15,933 bases of DNA, taken from Deltaproteobacteria bacterium (lineage in GTDB: Bacteria > Desulfobacterota > Desulfuromonadia > Geobacterales > Pseudopelobacteraceae). Under the pieces are notes generated by a model. It worked only from the letters and a program-made list of their open reading frames with translations. It did no database searches and was not told the DNA's origin. Of this stretch, positions 1 to 6,528 are shown in pieces. Position 1 is the first letter of the stretch, and every line of letters begins with the position of its first letter. The stretch covers positions 1 to 15,933 of the forward strand of contig JACRCG010000141.1 of NCBI GenBank assembly GCA_016219145.1. Direction: 5' to 3'. Made by a program: the position numbers and the translations under genes.

Positions 1-589
1 CAGGCAGGGTGTTATCTATTTCGTCGACGGTGAAATCATTCACGCCGAGCAGGGCGGCGAAAACGGCGAGCAGGCCATCTACCAGATTATCAAGTGGCCG
101 GGCGGTACGTTCAACATCCATCCCGAGATGACTTCCAATGTCTGCACCATCCATTACCGTACCGATTTTCTGCTGCTGGAGGCCCTCCGGCGCATGGATG
201 AGGAAAACGCCGGTACAGGCGGCAACTCGTCAACTCCAGGGCCGTCCGTAACGCCACGACGCACCATGAGCAAGATTGCTGCACGCCTGATGGAGCTTGG
301 CAGCATTACCTACGCCGTGCTGCTGGACAAACAAGGCTCCCCGCTTCAGGATACGAGCATAGAAGCTGTCGCTCTGTCAGCCAAGGGGATGTTTCTTGCA
401 ATGACCGGAAATCAGCTGGGTGACCTGCTTGGACTGGGAGAAATCAAGTCTGTTGCGGTCCAGACCAGTAATTTTCACCTTTTGATGTACGATTCCAAAC
501 AGCACTATTTGAGTATTGCAGTAAAACCAGAAGGCAATCTGGAAAATGTAGAGGGTGAAATAAAGTCTGTTCTTGTGCCAGGCAAGTAG
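1..589 (+). CDS. DUF4388 + Roadblock/LC7 domain protein, 5' end outside window
   Basis: The reading frame is open from base 2 to the TAG ending at 589, giving 195 visible residues; the start lies upstream of the window. The first ~45 residues (GVIYFVDGEIIHAEQGG...GGTFNIHPE) look like the end of a DUF4388 (PatA N-terminal-like) domain, in which a short repeat with a 'G.I.Y..G.I.HA' strand is typical. A low-complexity linker rich in Gly, Ser, Thr and Pro follows. The last ~105 residues, from the SKIAARLMELGSI segment on, have the alternating helix/strand pattern of a Roadblock/LC7 (MglB-like) fold. Such proteins usually bind or regulate small Ras-like GTPases; a partner may lie upstream, but none is visible. 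A second Roadblock gene starts 12 bases downstream, so the two are probably co-transcribed. The domain calls are by pattern only. Confidence 0.8.
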   Translation, partial: RQGVIYFVDGEIIHAEQGGENGEQAIYQIIKWPGGTFNIHPEMTSNVCTIHYRTDFLLLEALRRMDEENAGTGGNSSTPGPSVTPRRTMSKIAARLMELGSITYAVLLDKQGSPLQDTSIEAVALSAKGMFLAMTGNQLGDLLGLGEIKSVAVQTSNFHLLMYDSKQHYLSIAVKPEGNLENVEGEIKSVLVPGK

Positions 590-601
590 GATGGTGATTT
601 G

Positions 602-1300
602 ATGCAGGATATCCTCAAATACATAAACAGCGTCGAAGGAGTGATCGGCAGCGCCGTTTTCAGCGACAAGGGCAGCGTGCTTGCCAATGCCTTTCCCGCT
701 CTTATAGATGCCTCCTCCCTGAAAAAAGCGGCCGCACTGGTGCTGGAATGTTCGCATGGTCTCCAGATATCGCAGACGCTGGACATTCTCGATCTGCGCT
801 ACTCTGACGGGCGTATACTGGCAAAATCATTCACCGGGGCCACGCTCTTTCTGCTCTGCACCAAGAATATCAACCTTCAGATGCTCTCCATTACGCTTAA
901 TCTGGCGGTCAAGAAGCTGGAGCCAAAACTGCCCAGGGAAACGGCGCCGTCCCCCCCTTCTGCCGTTTCTCCAGCCATGCCGGCCGAATCCGCATCAGCC
1001 GACGGCATACTTCGTCTGGCGGTTGGTCACCTGGCAAACAAGCAGGCCAGCGCCAGTTTTGATTCACTGGGCATGATTGCCGTCAGTCAGCCGACATTCA
1101 CCTACATCAGCGAATATTACAAGATCCCCTTCAAGAAGCTGATCCTCACAAATGCGGGCGCTAATACCAGCGGGACTTTTCCGGTGATGGTCATGAAAGA
1201 CATGGACCCGCAGTATGACGGCACCATCGTAGTTGGTCCGGGTATCGAAAAGAAACTCAAGGTTGGTGAAGGTGACAAGGTTGAGGTAAAGATCGGATAG
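602..1300 (+). CDS. Roadblock/LC7-like protein with an unassigned C-terminal domain
   Basis: A 232-residue protein. I chose ATG 602 rather than the overlapping TTG 599; AGGATGG at 588-594 is a plausible ribosome site. Residues 1-108 (MQDILKYINSVEGVIGSAVFSDKGSVLA...) resemble a Roadblock/LC7 domain, which in bacteria forms homo- or heterodimers and acts on Ras-like GTPases of the MglA type. Residues 111-133 are a Pro/Ala/Ser linker. Residues 134-232 form a separate domain I cannot assign: it begins with a helical stretch and ends in a strand-rich segment with GPGIEKKLKVGEGDKVEVKIG-like character, such as a small beta-barrel might show. The gene is the second of a Roadblock pair and is followed by a terminator, so it is probably the last gene of its operon. 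No signal peptide or membrane segment is seen, so the product is likely cytoplasmic. Confidence 0.75.
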   Translation: MQDILKYINSVEGVIGSAVFSDKGSVLANAFPALIDASSLKKAAALVLECSHGLQISQTLDILDLRYSDGRILAKSFTGATLFLLCTKNINLQMLSITLNLAVKKLEPKLPRETAPSPPSAVSPAMPAESASADGILRLAVGHLANKQASASFDSLGMIAVSQPTFTYISEYYKIPFKKLILTNAGANTSGTFPVMVMKDMDPQYDGTIVVGPGIEKKLKVGEGDKVEVKIG

Positions 1301-1346
1301 TAATGCCGGGACAGGTTTGAAGCCTGACCGAGCAAACAGTATTACG

Positions 1347-1379
1347 ACGGGGAATGAGGCGACTCACTCTCCGTTTTTT
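1347..1379 (+). terminator. Intrinsic terminator after the Roadblock operon, overlapping the xerC 3' end
   Basis: The left arm ACGGGGAATGAG (1347-1358) can pair with CTCACTCTCCGT (1363-1374) around a GCGA loop. The 12-bp stem contains one G-U pair and one A-C mismatch. Six T follow (1374-1379). The right arm and T-run lie inside the last codons of the convergent xerC gene. The structure suits the plus strand; no A-run precedes it that would make it work equally well on the minus strand. Confidence 0.75.
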
Positions 1380-2272
1380 GTGTGAGCCTTGGGATGAGCC
1401 TTGTCGTAGACTTCCATCAGACGGTCTATGCTCACATGAGTGTATTTCTGGGTGGTAGATAACGAGGCGTGCCCCAGCAGCTCCTGAATGGCGCGCAGGT
1501 CGGCGCCCCCCTCCAGCATATGGGTCGCAAAGGTGTGCCGCAGAGTGTGTGGCGAAATTCTTTTAAAGGCGGCGATCCTCAGAACATGGGTGTCGACTAT
1601 GCGGGCAACACTGCGGCGATTGATGCGGCCTCCGCGAGTGTTCAGAAAAAGAGGGCCGTTGTTCCGGCCAAAATCCTCCCGATGCTCAAGATAATCCTGC
1701 AAAGCCTCAGTGGCCCGGCTCCCTACCGGGACGATACGCTCTTTGCCACCTTTGCCCATCACACGCACCATTCCGCCCGAAAGGTCTATCTCACCCGTAT
1801 TCAGTCCGGTCAGCTCTGAAACCCGCAGCCCGCTTGAGTAGAGCAGCTCAAGTATGGCACGGTCCCGCAAGGCGTGTTTCTGCGTTTCATCCGGCGCCTC
1901 CATCAAACTGGTGGCCTGGTCGATATCCAGATGGAAAGGGAGCCGCTGCTCCTTTTTGGGTGTTGCCACCAGTTCGGCCGGATTTTTACTGATTGTGCCG
2001 CGCCTCAGCAGAAAACGGAAAAATGAACGAATGGCAGCCAGTTTCCGGCCGATGGAGCTTTTCTTCTTACTCCTTGAGAGTTGGGACAGGAAGCGCCTCA
2101 ACAAAAGGTGGTCCACATCCGCAGCTGATGCGGCCTCACCTTTTTCTCGGCCGACAAAAGAGAGCATCTGGGACAGGTCCGAGCGATAGGCATCCAGAGT
2201 GTGCTGCGAAACATTTCGCTCGGTTTCCAGGTAGAGCGAGAAAACACGTATCTGCTCTGACAAAGTTTCCAT
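1364..2272 (-). CDS. xerC: Tyrosine recombinase XerC
   Basis: A 302-residue site-specific tyrosine recombinase, the usual length for XerC/XerD, which resolves chromosome dimers at dif in the cytoplasm. The N-terminal SAM-like DNA-binding domain covers about residues 5-92 and the catalytic domain about 112-290. The full catalytic set is present: Arg150 (SSGLRVSEL), Lys174 (MGKGGKERI), His242 and Arg245 (PHTLRHTFATH), His268 (LLGHASLSTT) and the nucleophile Tyr277 (QKYTHV). The QKYTHVSIDRLMEVYDKAHPKA ending is typical of XerC. The gene lies 6 bases after the stop of the lipoprotein gene, so the two are probably co-transcribed. Its last codons carry part of the convergent Roadblock terminator. 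I favour XerC over XerD from the 'HPKA' ending; an integrase of a mobile element is unlikely given the housekeeping neighbours. Confidence 0.93.
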   Translation of the reverse strand: METLSEQIRVFSLYLETERNVSQHTLDAYRSDLSQMLSFVGREKGEAASAADVDHLLLRRFLSQLSRSKKKSSIGRKLAAIRSFFRFLLRRGTISKNPAELVATPKKEQRLPFHLDIDQATSLMEAPDETQKHALRDRAILELLYSSGLRVSELTGLNTGEIDLSGGMVRVMGKGGKERIVPVGSRATEALQDYLEHREDFGRNNGPLFLNTRGGRINRRSVARIVDTHVLRIAAFKRISPHTLRHTFATHMLEGGADLRAIQELLGHASLSTTQKYTHVSIDRLMEVYDKAHPKAHTKNGE

Positions 2273-2278
2273 AACTGA

Positions 2279-2692
2279 TCAGTCGAAAGCCGGCAGGCCG
2301 CTTTTAAGTTTCCAGCTGCTGAGGAGGTCCTGATAGACCCACTCCTGGCGATAGGTCAGTGACTTCAGCTTGTTGGACGGGAGGATGAAATATTCGAATT
2401 CGGCAATGACTTCACCGCTTTTCTTTTCCGGAAGGCATTCTGACGTCAGGATGCGAAAGTCCGTCATAGTGACCCCCCTGTTTCTGAGCGTCTCGGCTTT
2501 CCTCATGAATTCATCCCGCAGATCCTTATCCAGATATGTCATGCCGGCATTTTCAACTTCGTGCCAGCGCAGCATCCGGTTATAGCCTTTGACGCTCTTG
2601 TCAAATTCGTCGCGCAACCCCATTTTGTTGGCGCAACCTGATAATATCATTATTGAAACAAACAGTACTGCCGTTTTGAGCCATGTCATCAT
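2279..2692 (-). CDS. Small predicted lipoprotein of unknown function
   Basis: The frame is open further upstream, but I place the start at ATG 2692 because AAGGAG stands 7 bases before it. This gives 137 residues beginning with a clean lipoprotein signal: MMTWLK, a hydrophobic stretch, then the lipobox ILSGC with Cys20 as the lipid-modified residue. The mature part is hydrophilic, with charged helices (about residues 26-75) followed by a beta-rich half (RILTSECLPEKKSGEVIAEFEYFILPSNKLKSLTYRQEWVYQ...). I do not recognise a named family. A periplasm-facing lipoprotein is the safest description, and the residue after Cys20 is Ala, which fits outer-membrane sorting. The gene is immediately upstream of xerC in the same direction. 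The function is unknown. Confidence 0.75.
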   Translation of the reverse strand: MMTWLKTAVLFVSIMILSGCANKMGLRDEFDKSVKGYNRMLRWHEVENAGMTYLDKDLRDEFMRKAETLRNRGVTMTDFRILTSECLPEKKSGEVIAEFEYFILPSNKLKSLTYRQEWVYQDLLSSWKLKSGLPAFD

Positions 2693-2730
2693 CAACGATC
2701 TCCTTAAAGTTGGACAGAAAAAACTTCTGA

Positions 2731-2757
2731 TAATCCGTTTAACCCGTTTATCCGGTT
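2731..2757. repeat. Three degenerate 9-bp tandem units in an intergenic region
   Basis: TAATCCGTT, TAACCCGTT and TATCCGGTT follow one another without gaps between the lipoprotein start and the dedA promoter. They differ from one another at one to three positions. The array is short, and a binding site or chance are both possible. Confidence 0.4.
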
Positions 2758-2815
2758 TACGCAAGCGCTCGTTCGAAGTTGCAGCTCTTTTGGCGTCTGC
2801 CGTTCCTATCTGTTG

Positions 2816-2844
2816 TTGCCCGCAGCGGATATATGCGGTATAAA
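2816..2844 (+). promoter_or_regulatory. Candidate sigma-70 promoter for dedA-pgeF
   Basis: TTGCCC (2816-2821) and TATAAA (2839-2844) are spaced by exactly 17 bases, predicting transcription from about 2851. It is the best sigma-70-like match in the divergent gap between the lipoprotein gene and dedA. Confidence 0.5.
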
Positions 2845-2867
2845 GGCCACTCTCTAAAATTCTCCGA

Positions 2868-3488
2868 ATGGAGTTTCTCTTGATTCATACTTTTGTCCAG
2901 TGGCTGCTGGATACCATAGGCGCCATGGGTTATCCCGGCATTCTGATATTAATGGCCATGGAGAGTTCAATCATACCGGTGCCGAGCGAACTGGTCATGC
3001 CGCCGGCCGGTTATCTGGCCTATCAGGGCAAGATGAACATGCCCCTGGCCATACTCTGCGGTACACTGGGGAGCCTGATAGGCGCATATGCGAACTACTT
3101 CGCCTCCCATTATCTGGGCCGACCGCTGATCATCAAATATGGCAAGTATGTGCTGATTCCACCCGAAAAGTTTGAAAAGGTTGAGCGTTTCTTTCTGCGG
3201 CACGGGGAGATATCGACCTTTATCGGTCGTCTCCTGCCGGTTGTACGACACCTGATCTCGATCCCGGCCGGGTTATCCGGCATGAACCACCTGAAATTTT
3301 CACTCTACACACTGCTCGGCGCCGGAATATGGTGCACCATCCTGACCCTGATAGGCTACGCCATCGGCGGAAACCAGCAGTTGATTATGCAGTATTCAAA
3401 CCAGGCTCTGATGGTGGTGCTGCTTTTCAGTATCGCTCTGGTGGCCGCCTACGTCTGGTATCACCGCCGTAACGCCGGCAAAGCCTGA
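2868..3488 (+). CDS. DedA/SNARE-associated family membrane protein
   Basis: A 206-residue integral membrane protein of the DedA family (VTT/SNARE-associated domain). Family members include lipid-carrier flippases and transporters needed for membrane homeostasis and proton-motive force. Visible hallmarks are the first hydrophobic stretch with ESSIIPVPSELVMP (32-45, with the acidic and Pro residues of the re-entrant loop), Gly-rich membrane segments at about 55-85, and FIGRLLPVVRHLISIPAGLSGMN (119-140) with the two family arginines Arg121 and Arg127. Two C-terminal membrane helices follow, at about 142-168 and 178-198, and then a short basic tail. The start is uncertain. ATG 2868 has no Shine-Dalgarno sequence, whereas the in-frame TTG at 2880 has GGAG (2870-2873) 6 bases before it and would give 202 residues. 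pgeF follows after 39 bases in the same direction. Confidence 0.9.
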   Translation: MEFLLIHTFVQWLLDTIGAMGYPGILILMAMESSIIPVPSELVMPPAGYLAYQGKMNMPLAILCGTLGSLIGAYANYFASHYLGRPLIIKYGKYVLIPPEKFEKVERFFLRHGEISTFIGRLLPVVRHLISIPAGLSGMNHLKFSLYTLLGAGIWCTILTLIGYAIGGNQQLIMQYSNQALMVVLLFSIALVAAYVWYHRRNAGKA

Positions 3489-3527
3489 AACCGCCCAGAG
3501 GGCAAAAGATTTTTGGAGGAACTACTC

Positions 3528-4337
3528 ATGCAGATGAAACGCGCCGGGCGCGTCCATTATATCGCTGTTGATTTTTCCGGCAAAGCCTGCTCCACGCAAG
3601 GGTTCACAACCCGCCATGAAGGGGTATCACGCCCTCCCTACAACTCTCTCAACCTGGGAAACAACACGCTTGATCAGCAGTCCAACGTGGAAGTCAACCG
3701 CAGTCTGCTGGCGCGCGCCTTTGGCGTCAATCAGGCCGCCCTTGTGACTCCCAGGCAGGTACATGGCAGCGACATACTGGTCATCAGCGAACATAACGAG
3801 GATTACAGCCACTTCCTCAGCATTGAGAGCGACGCGATTATCACCAACCAGCCCGGCGTAATGATCGGTGTCTGTGTAGCGGACTGTGTGCCGATTCTTC
3901 TCTGTGCCCCGGACAGGCGTGTGATTGCCGCTGTTCATGCCGGTTGGCACGGCACAGCCGACAAGCTTGTCTCCAAGGTCATAGACGGCATGAAATCGGA
4001 GTTCGGCTGCCATCCCGGAGAGATTCAGGCTGCGATCGGCCCCTGCATCGGAAAATGCTGTTACGAGGTTGATGCGCCCGTCAAACAGGCCTTTCTAAAA
4101 AACGGTCTCGCCTGGGATTCCTTTGCAGAACCAAATGGAACAGATAAATGGCAGCTCGACCTGGCAACTGCCAATCGGGATCTGCTGATCACTGCCGGAG
4201 TTGAAGCTGCTGCGATAGATCAGTCCGATATGTGTGTCTGTTGTCAGCGCGAGCTGTTTTTCTCCCATCGCCGGGACAAGGGCGAAAGCGGCCGGCAGAT
4301 GGGATTCATCATGTTGAAGGCAGTTCAAGGTTCATAG
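3528..4337 (+). CDS. pgeF: Peptidoglycan editing factor PgeF / YfiH (polyphenol oxidase family)
   Basis: The start is ATG 3528, with GGAGGA (3515-3520) ahead of it; the frame is open upstream through a TTG that overlaps this ribosome site. The product has 269 residues, the normal length for the YfiH/DUF152 family. In E. coli the family removes wrongly incorporated L-Ser from UDP-MurNAc-L-Ser during peptidoglycan synthesis, and it was earlier called a laccase-like polyphenol oxidase. The metal site is complete: His79 (RQVHGSD), Cys120 (CVADCVPI) and His137 (AVHAGWHG). IGPCIGKCCYEV (170-181) and CVCCQRELFFSHRRD (236-250) are further conserved blocks. The usual end 'GFIMLK' is at 259-264. The last five residues, AVQGS, and the stop are encoded by the start of the heptamer array, as if the natural 3' end had been replaced by an insertion. 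It probably forms an operon with dedA. Confidence 0.93.
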   Translation: MQMKRAGRVHYIAVDFSGKACSTQGFTTRHEGVSRPPYNSLNLGNNTLDQQSNVEVNRSLLARAFGVNQAALVTPRQVHGSDILVISEHNEDYSHFLSIESDAIITNQPGVMIGVCVADCVPILLCAPDRRVIAAVHAGWHGTADKLVSKVIDGMKSEFGCHPGEIQAAIGPCIGKCCYEVDAPVKQAFLKNGLAWDSFAEPNGTDKWQLDLATANRDLLITAGVEAAAIDQSDMCVCCQRELFFSHRRDKGESGRQMGFIMLKAVQGS

Positions 4338-4349
4338 TTCGAAGTTGAA
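4322..4349 (+). repeat. Left heptamer array of the four-helix-bundle cassette
   Basis: Four degenerate 7-bp units run end to end: AGTTCAA, GGTTCAT, AGTTCGA and AGTTGAA. They are variants of GGTTCAA, the unit that recurs at the other end of the four-helix-bundle gene. The array overlaps the last codons and the stop of pgeF and ends 5 bases before the start codon of the next gene. Confidence 0.75.
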
Positions 4350-4354
4350 AACCT

Positions 4355-4714
4355 ATGAGAATTGACAGATTCGAAGATATAGACGCCTGGAAGGAATCCA
4401 GAGTCCTTGTCAGGGATATATACGGGATTATTGGAAACATTCGTGATTATGGTTTTCGGGACCAGATTCAGCGCGCATCCATTTCGATAATGTCAAATAT
4501 TGCAGAAGGTTTTGACAGAGGAACCAATAAGGAACTCATTTACTTTTTGACAATTGCCAGAGGCTCAGTCGCTGAAGTTCGCAGTCTGCTATACGCTGCA
4601 CAGGATATCGGTTATGTTGAACAGAAAGACGGTGACTGCCTGCAACAACGTTGCCTGGCCATTTCCAAATTGATCAATGGCTTCATCAGGTATCTAAAAA
4701 CCTCGCCACGCTAA
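4355..4714 (+). CDS. Four-helix-bundle protein (S23/23S rRNA-IVP, Avd-like family)
   Basis: A 119-residue protein of the free-standing four-helix-bundle family known from open frames in 23S rRNA intervening sequences and structurally related to Avd of diversity-generating retroelements. Family marks are FEDIDAWKESRVLVRDIY (6-23), FRDQIQRASISIMSNIAEGFDRG (34-56, with the signature SNIAEGF at 47-53), ELIYFLTIARGSVAEVRSLL (60-79) and a C-terminal amphipathic helix (about 95-115). The family tends to bind nucleic acid and form pentamers; the cellular role is not established. No reverse transcriptase or variable repeat is seen nearby, and it is not inside an rRNA gene. The ribosome site before ATG 4355 is weak. 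The gene is bracketed by heptamer arrays and interrupts what would otherwise be a pgeF-comM junction, so I infer that it arrived as a small cassette. Confidence 0.88.
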   Translation: MRIDRFEDIDAWKESRVLVRDIYGIIGNIRDYGFRDQIQRASISIMSNIAEGFDRGTNKELIYFLTIARGSVAEVRSLLYAAQDIGYVEQKDGDCLQQRCLAISKLINGFIRYLKTSPR

Positions 4715-4730
4715 AGGCGGTTCGTAAGTT

Positions 4731-4817
4731 GGTTCAAGGTTCGTGGTTCTTTGTTAACGGCTTGAACCTTGAACCTTGAACCAAGAACCTTGAACCAAGA
4801 ACCTTGAACCAAGAACG
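4731..4817. repeat. Right heptamer array with inverted arms
   Basis: Three units read GGTTCAA, GGTTCGT, GGTTCTT (4731-4751). After a 10-base spacer, eight units follow in the opposite orientation (4762-4817): TTGAACC three times, then AAGAACC and TTGAACC alternating, ending in AAGAACG. The two orientations can fold into a long hairpin; for example 4731-4742 is the exact reverse complement of 4764-4775. The outer units are also inverted relative to the left array at 4322-4349. The array ends 9 bases before the comM start codon and so forms the comM leader. Confidence 0.85.
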
Positions 4818-4826
4818 GAATTTCTC

Positions 4827-6359
4827 ATGCTCGCGAAAGTCCTCAGCAGTGCTTTGATCGGTATTGATGCCATCCTGGTTGATGTCGAGGTTGATCTGGC
4901 GCCCGGATTGCCCTCCTTTGCCACGGTCGGCCTTCCGGACGGCGCCGTCAAGGAGAGCAAGGACCGGGTCAAGGCCGCGCTGAAAAATTCCGGTTACGAT
5001 TTTCCCGCCCGGCGCATCACCGCCAATCTGGCCCCTGCCGATATCAAAAAAGAGGGCGCGGCCTATGATCTGCCGATCTCAATCGGTATTCTGGCCGCCA
5101 CCGGTGTCATCAAGGGAACACGCCTGCGTGAGTATATCCTGCTGGGAGAGTTATCGTTAGATGGAGGGCTAAAGCCCATTCGCGGAGCGCTGTCGATGGC
5201 AGTTGCCGCCAAACGGGCTGGACTGGCAGGCCTGATCCTGCCGGCGGAAAATGCTCCTGAAGCGGCTGTGGTCGAAGGAATCGATGTTATTGGCGCGACC
5301 ACTCTTTCTCAGGTGGTGGAGTTTCTGGGCGGTCGTGAGGGAATCGATCCCTGCCGGGTTGATCTGCAGGCACTGTTCACAAGCGGATGTGAATACGGAG
5401 AAGATTTCAGCGAAGTCAAAGGGCAGGAGCATGCCAAGCGCGCCCTGGAAGTAGCCGCCAGCGGTAGCCATAACATCCTGATGATCGGTCCTCCAGGTTC
5501 CGGAAAGACCATGATAGCCAGGCGTATTCCATCTATTCTGCCGCGCATGTCTTTCGACGAGGCCATCGAAACCACCAAGATCTTCAGTGTCAGCGGTATG
5601 CTGGAGAAAGAGCGCGCACTGCTGGCGGTCAGGCCATTCCGCTCCCCGCATCATACCATATCTGATGTGGGGCTGATCGGCGGCGGCACGACCCCAAAGC
5701 CGGGAGAGGTTTCGCTGGCGCACAACGGTGTCCTGTTTCTGGACGAGTTGCCGGAGTTCAAGAAAAATGTTCTTGAAGTACTTCGGCAGCCTCTTGAGGA
5801 TGGCAGAGTCACCATCTCCCGTTCACTGCTCTCGCTGACCTATCCGGCCCGCGTGATGCTGGTGGCTGCCATGAACCCCTGTCCCTGCGGATATCTTTCG
5901 GACCCGACCCACCCCTGTACCTGTACCCCGGTCGCCATTCACCGCTACCGCTCGCGCATCTCCGGCCCGCTGCTGGATCGCATCGACATCCATATCGAGG
6001 TGCCGGCGGTCAAGTACCGCGATCTGGCTGATCGCAGCGAGGCCGAAAGTTCGTCGGCCTTTGCCGGACGTGTGGAAAATTCACGCAAACTGCAACTGGA
6101 ACGCTTCAAGGGCACCAAAATCCACTGTAACTCCCAGATGACGCCCCGCTTCATCAAAAAATACTGCGAACTGGACGCCAGCGGCAATCGTATGCTGGAG
6201 CTGGTAACCGACCGCCTGGGCTTCTCGGCCCGCACCTATACCCGCATTCTCAAGGTGGCCCGCACCATTGCCGACCTGGACGGCAGTGATTCCATCCACG
6301 AACAGCATATCGCCGAGGCGATCCAATACCGGAGTCTGGACAGGAAAACAATCTTATGA
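4827..6359 (+). CDS. comM: ComM/YifB-family Mg-chelatase-like AAA+ ATPase
   Basis: A 510-residue protein, full length for the YifB/ComM family. ComM in naturally transformable bacteria is a hexameric helicase that promotes branch migration during integration of single-stranded DNA. The N-terminal ChlI/Lon-like domain covers about residues 20-140, with the family block GLPDGAVKESKDRVKAAL (35-52). The AAA+ core follows with Walker A GPPGSGKT (221-228), Walker B VLFLDE (302-307), the Cys-rich NPCPCGY (350-356) with further cysteines at 364 and 366, and RISGPLLDRIDIHIEV (377-392). The C-terminal Mg-chelatase-like domain spans about 410-505. The start ATG 4827 has only a weak GGAA (4817-4820). The TGA stop overlaps an ATG (ATGA), a relic of coupling to a lost downstream gene. 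The last 88 bp are duplicated at 10434-10521. Confidence 0.95.
   Translation: MLAKVLSSALIGIDAILVDVEVDLAPGLPSFATVGLPDGAVKESKDRVKAALKNSGYDFPARRITANLAPADIKKEGAAYDLPISIGILAATGVIKGTRLREYILLGELSLDGGLKPIRGALSMAVAAKRAGLAGLILPAENAPEAAVVEGIDVIGATTLSQVVEFLGGREGIDPCRVDLQALFTSGCEYGEDFSEVKGQEHAKRALEVAASGSHNILMIGPPGSGKTMIARRIPSILPRMSFDEAIETTKIFSVSGMLEKERALLAVRPFRSPHHTISDVGLIGGGTTPKPGEVSLAHNGVLFLDELPEFKKNVLEVLRQPLEDGRVTISRSLLSLTYPARVMLVAAMNPCPCGYLSDPTHPCTCTPVAIHRYRSRISGPLLDRIDIHIEVPAVKYRDLADRSEAESSSAFAGRVENSRKLQLERFKGTKIHCNSQMTPRFIKKYCELDASGNRMLELVTDRLGFSARTYTRILKVARTIADLDGSDSIHEQHIAEAIQYRSLDRKTIL
6263..6350 (+). repeat. Copy A of an 88-bp direct repeat (3' end of comM)
   Basis: This stretch aligns without gaps to 10434-10521, with 9 differences by my hand count (about 90% identity), most of them C/T transitions or third-codon-position changes. 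The copies are direct repeats 4,171 bases apart and bracket the OYE-TetR-MipA block. Confidence 0.9.
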
Positions 6360-6528
6360 GTAACTTCAACATAACCTATTGATTTGTCCTTCCCCTTCTC
6401 TGATGCCATCACCCCAGTAATTCCCTTGTGTCGCAACAATAATCTTGTAATGCTCGATCAAAATAATCGGGTAACAACAAGGCAATCATGAAGATCAGTC
6501 CGGTCCGTCCTGATGAAAAGGCAGGCGA

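Noticed and set aside
1364..2272. Tyrosine recombinase as integrase of a mobile element
   Set aside because: Length, XerC-type ending and housekeeping neighbours fit XerC; there are no attachment-site repeats or phage genes nearby.
2770..2784. TTCGAAGTTG shared with the left heptamer array at 4338-4347
   Set aside because: A single 10-base match without further units is within what chance gives in 16 kb.
4355..4714. Possible diversity-generating retroelement, from the Avd-like protein
   Set aside because: No reverse transcriptase gene, template repeat or variable repeat is visible in the flanks, so only the four-helix-bundle family is called.
4762..4817. Direct repeats considered as a CRISPR array
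   Set aside because: Units are 7 bases, contiguous and without spacers; no cas genes are present.
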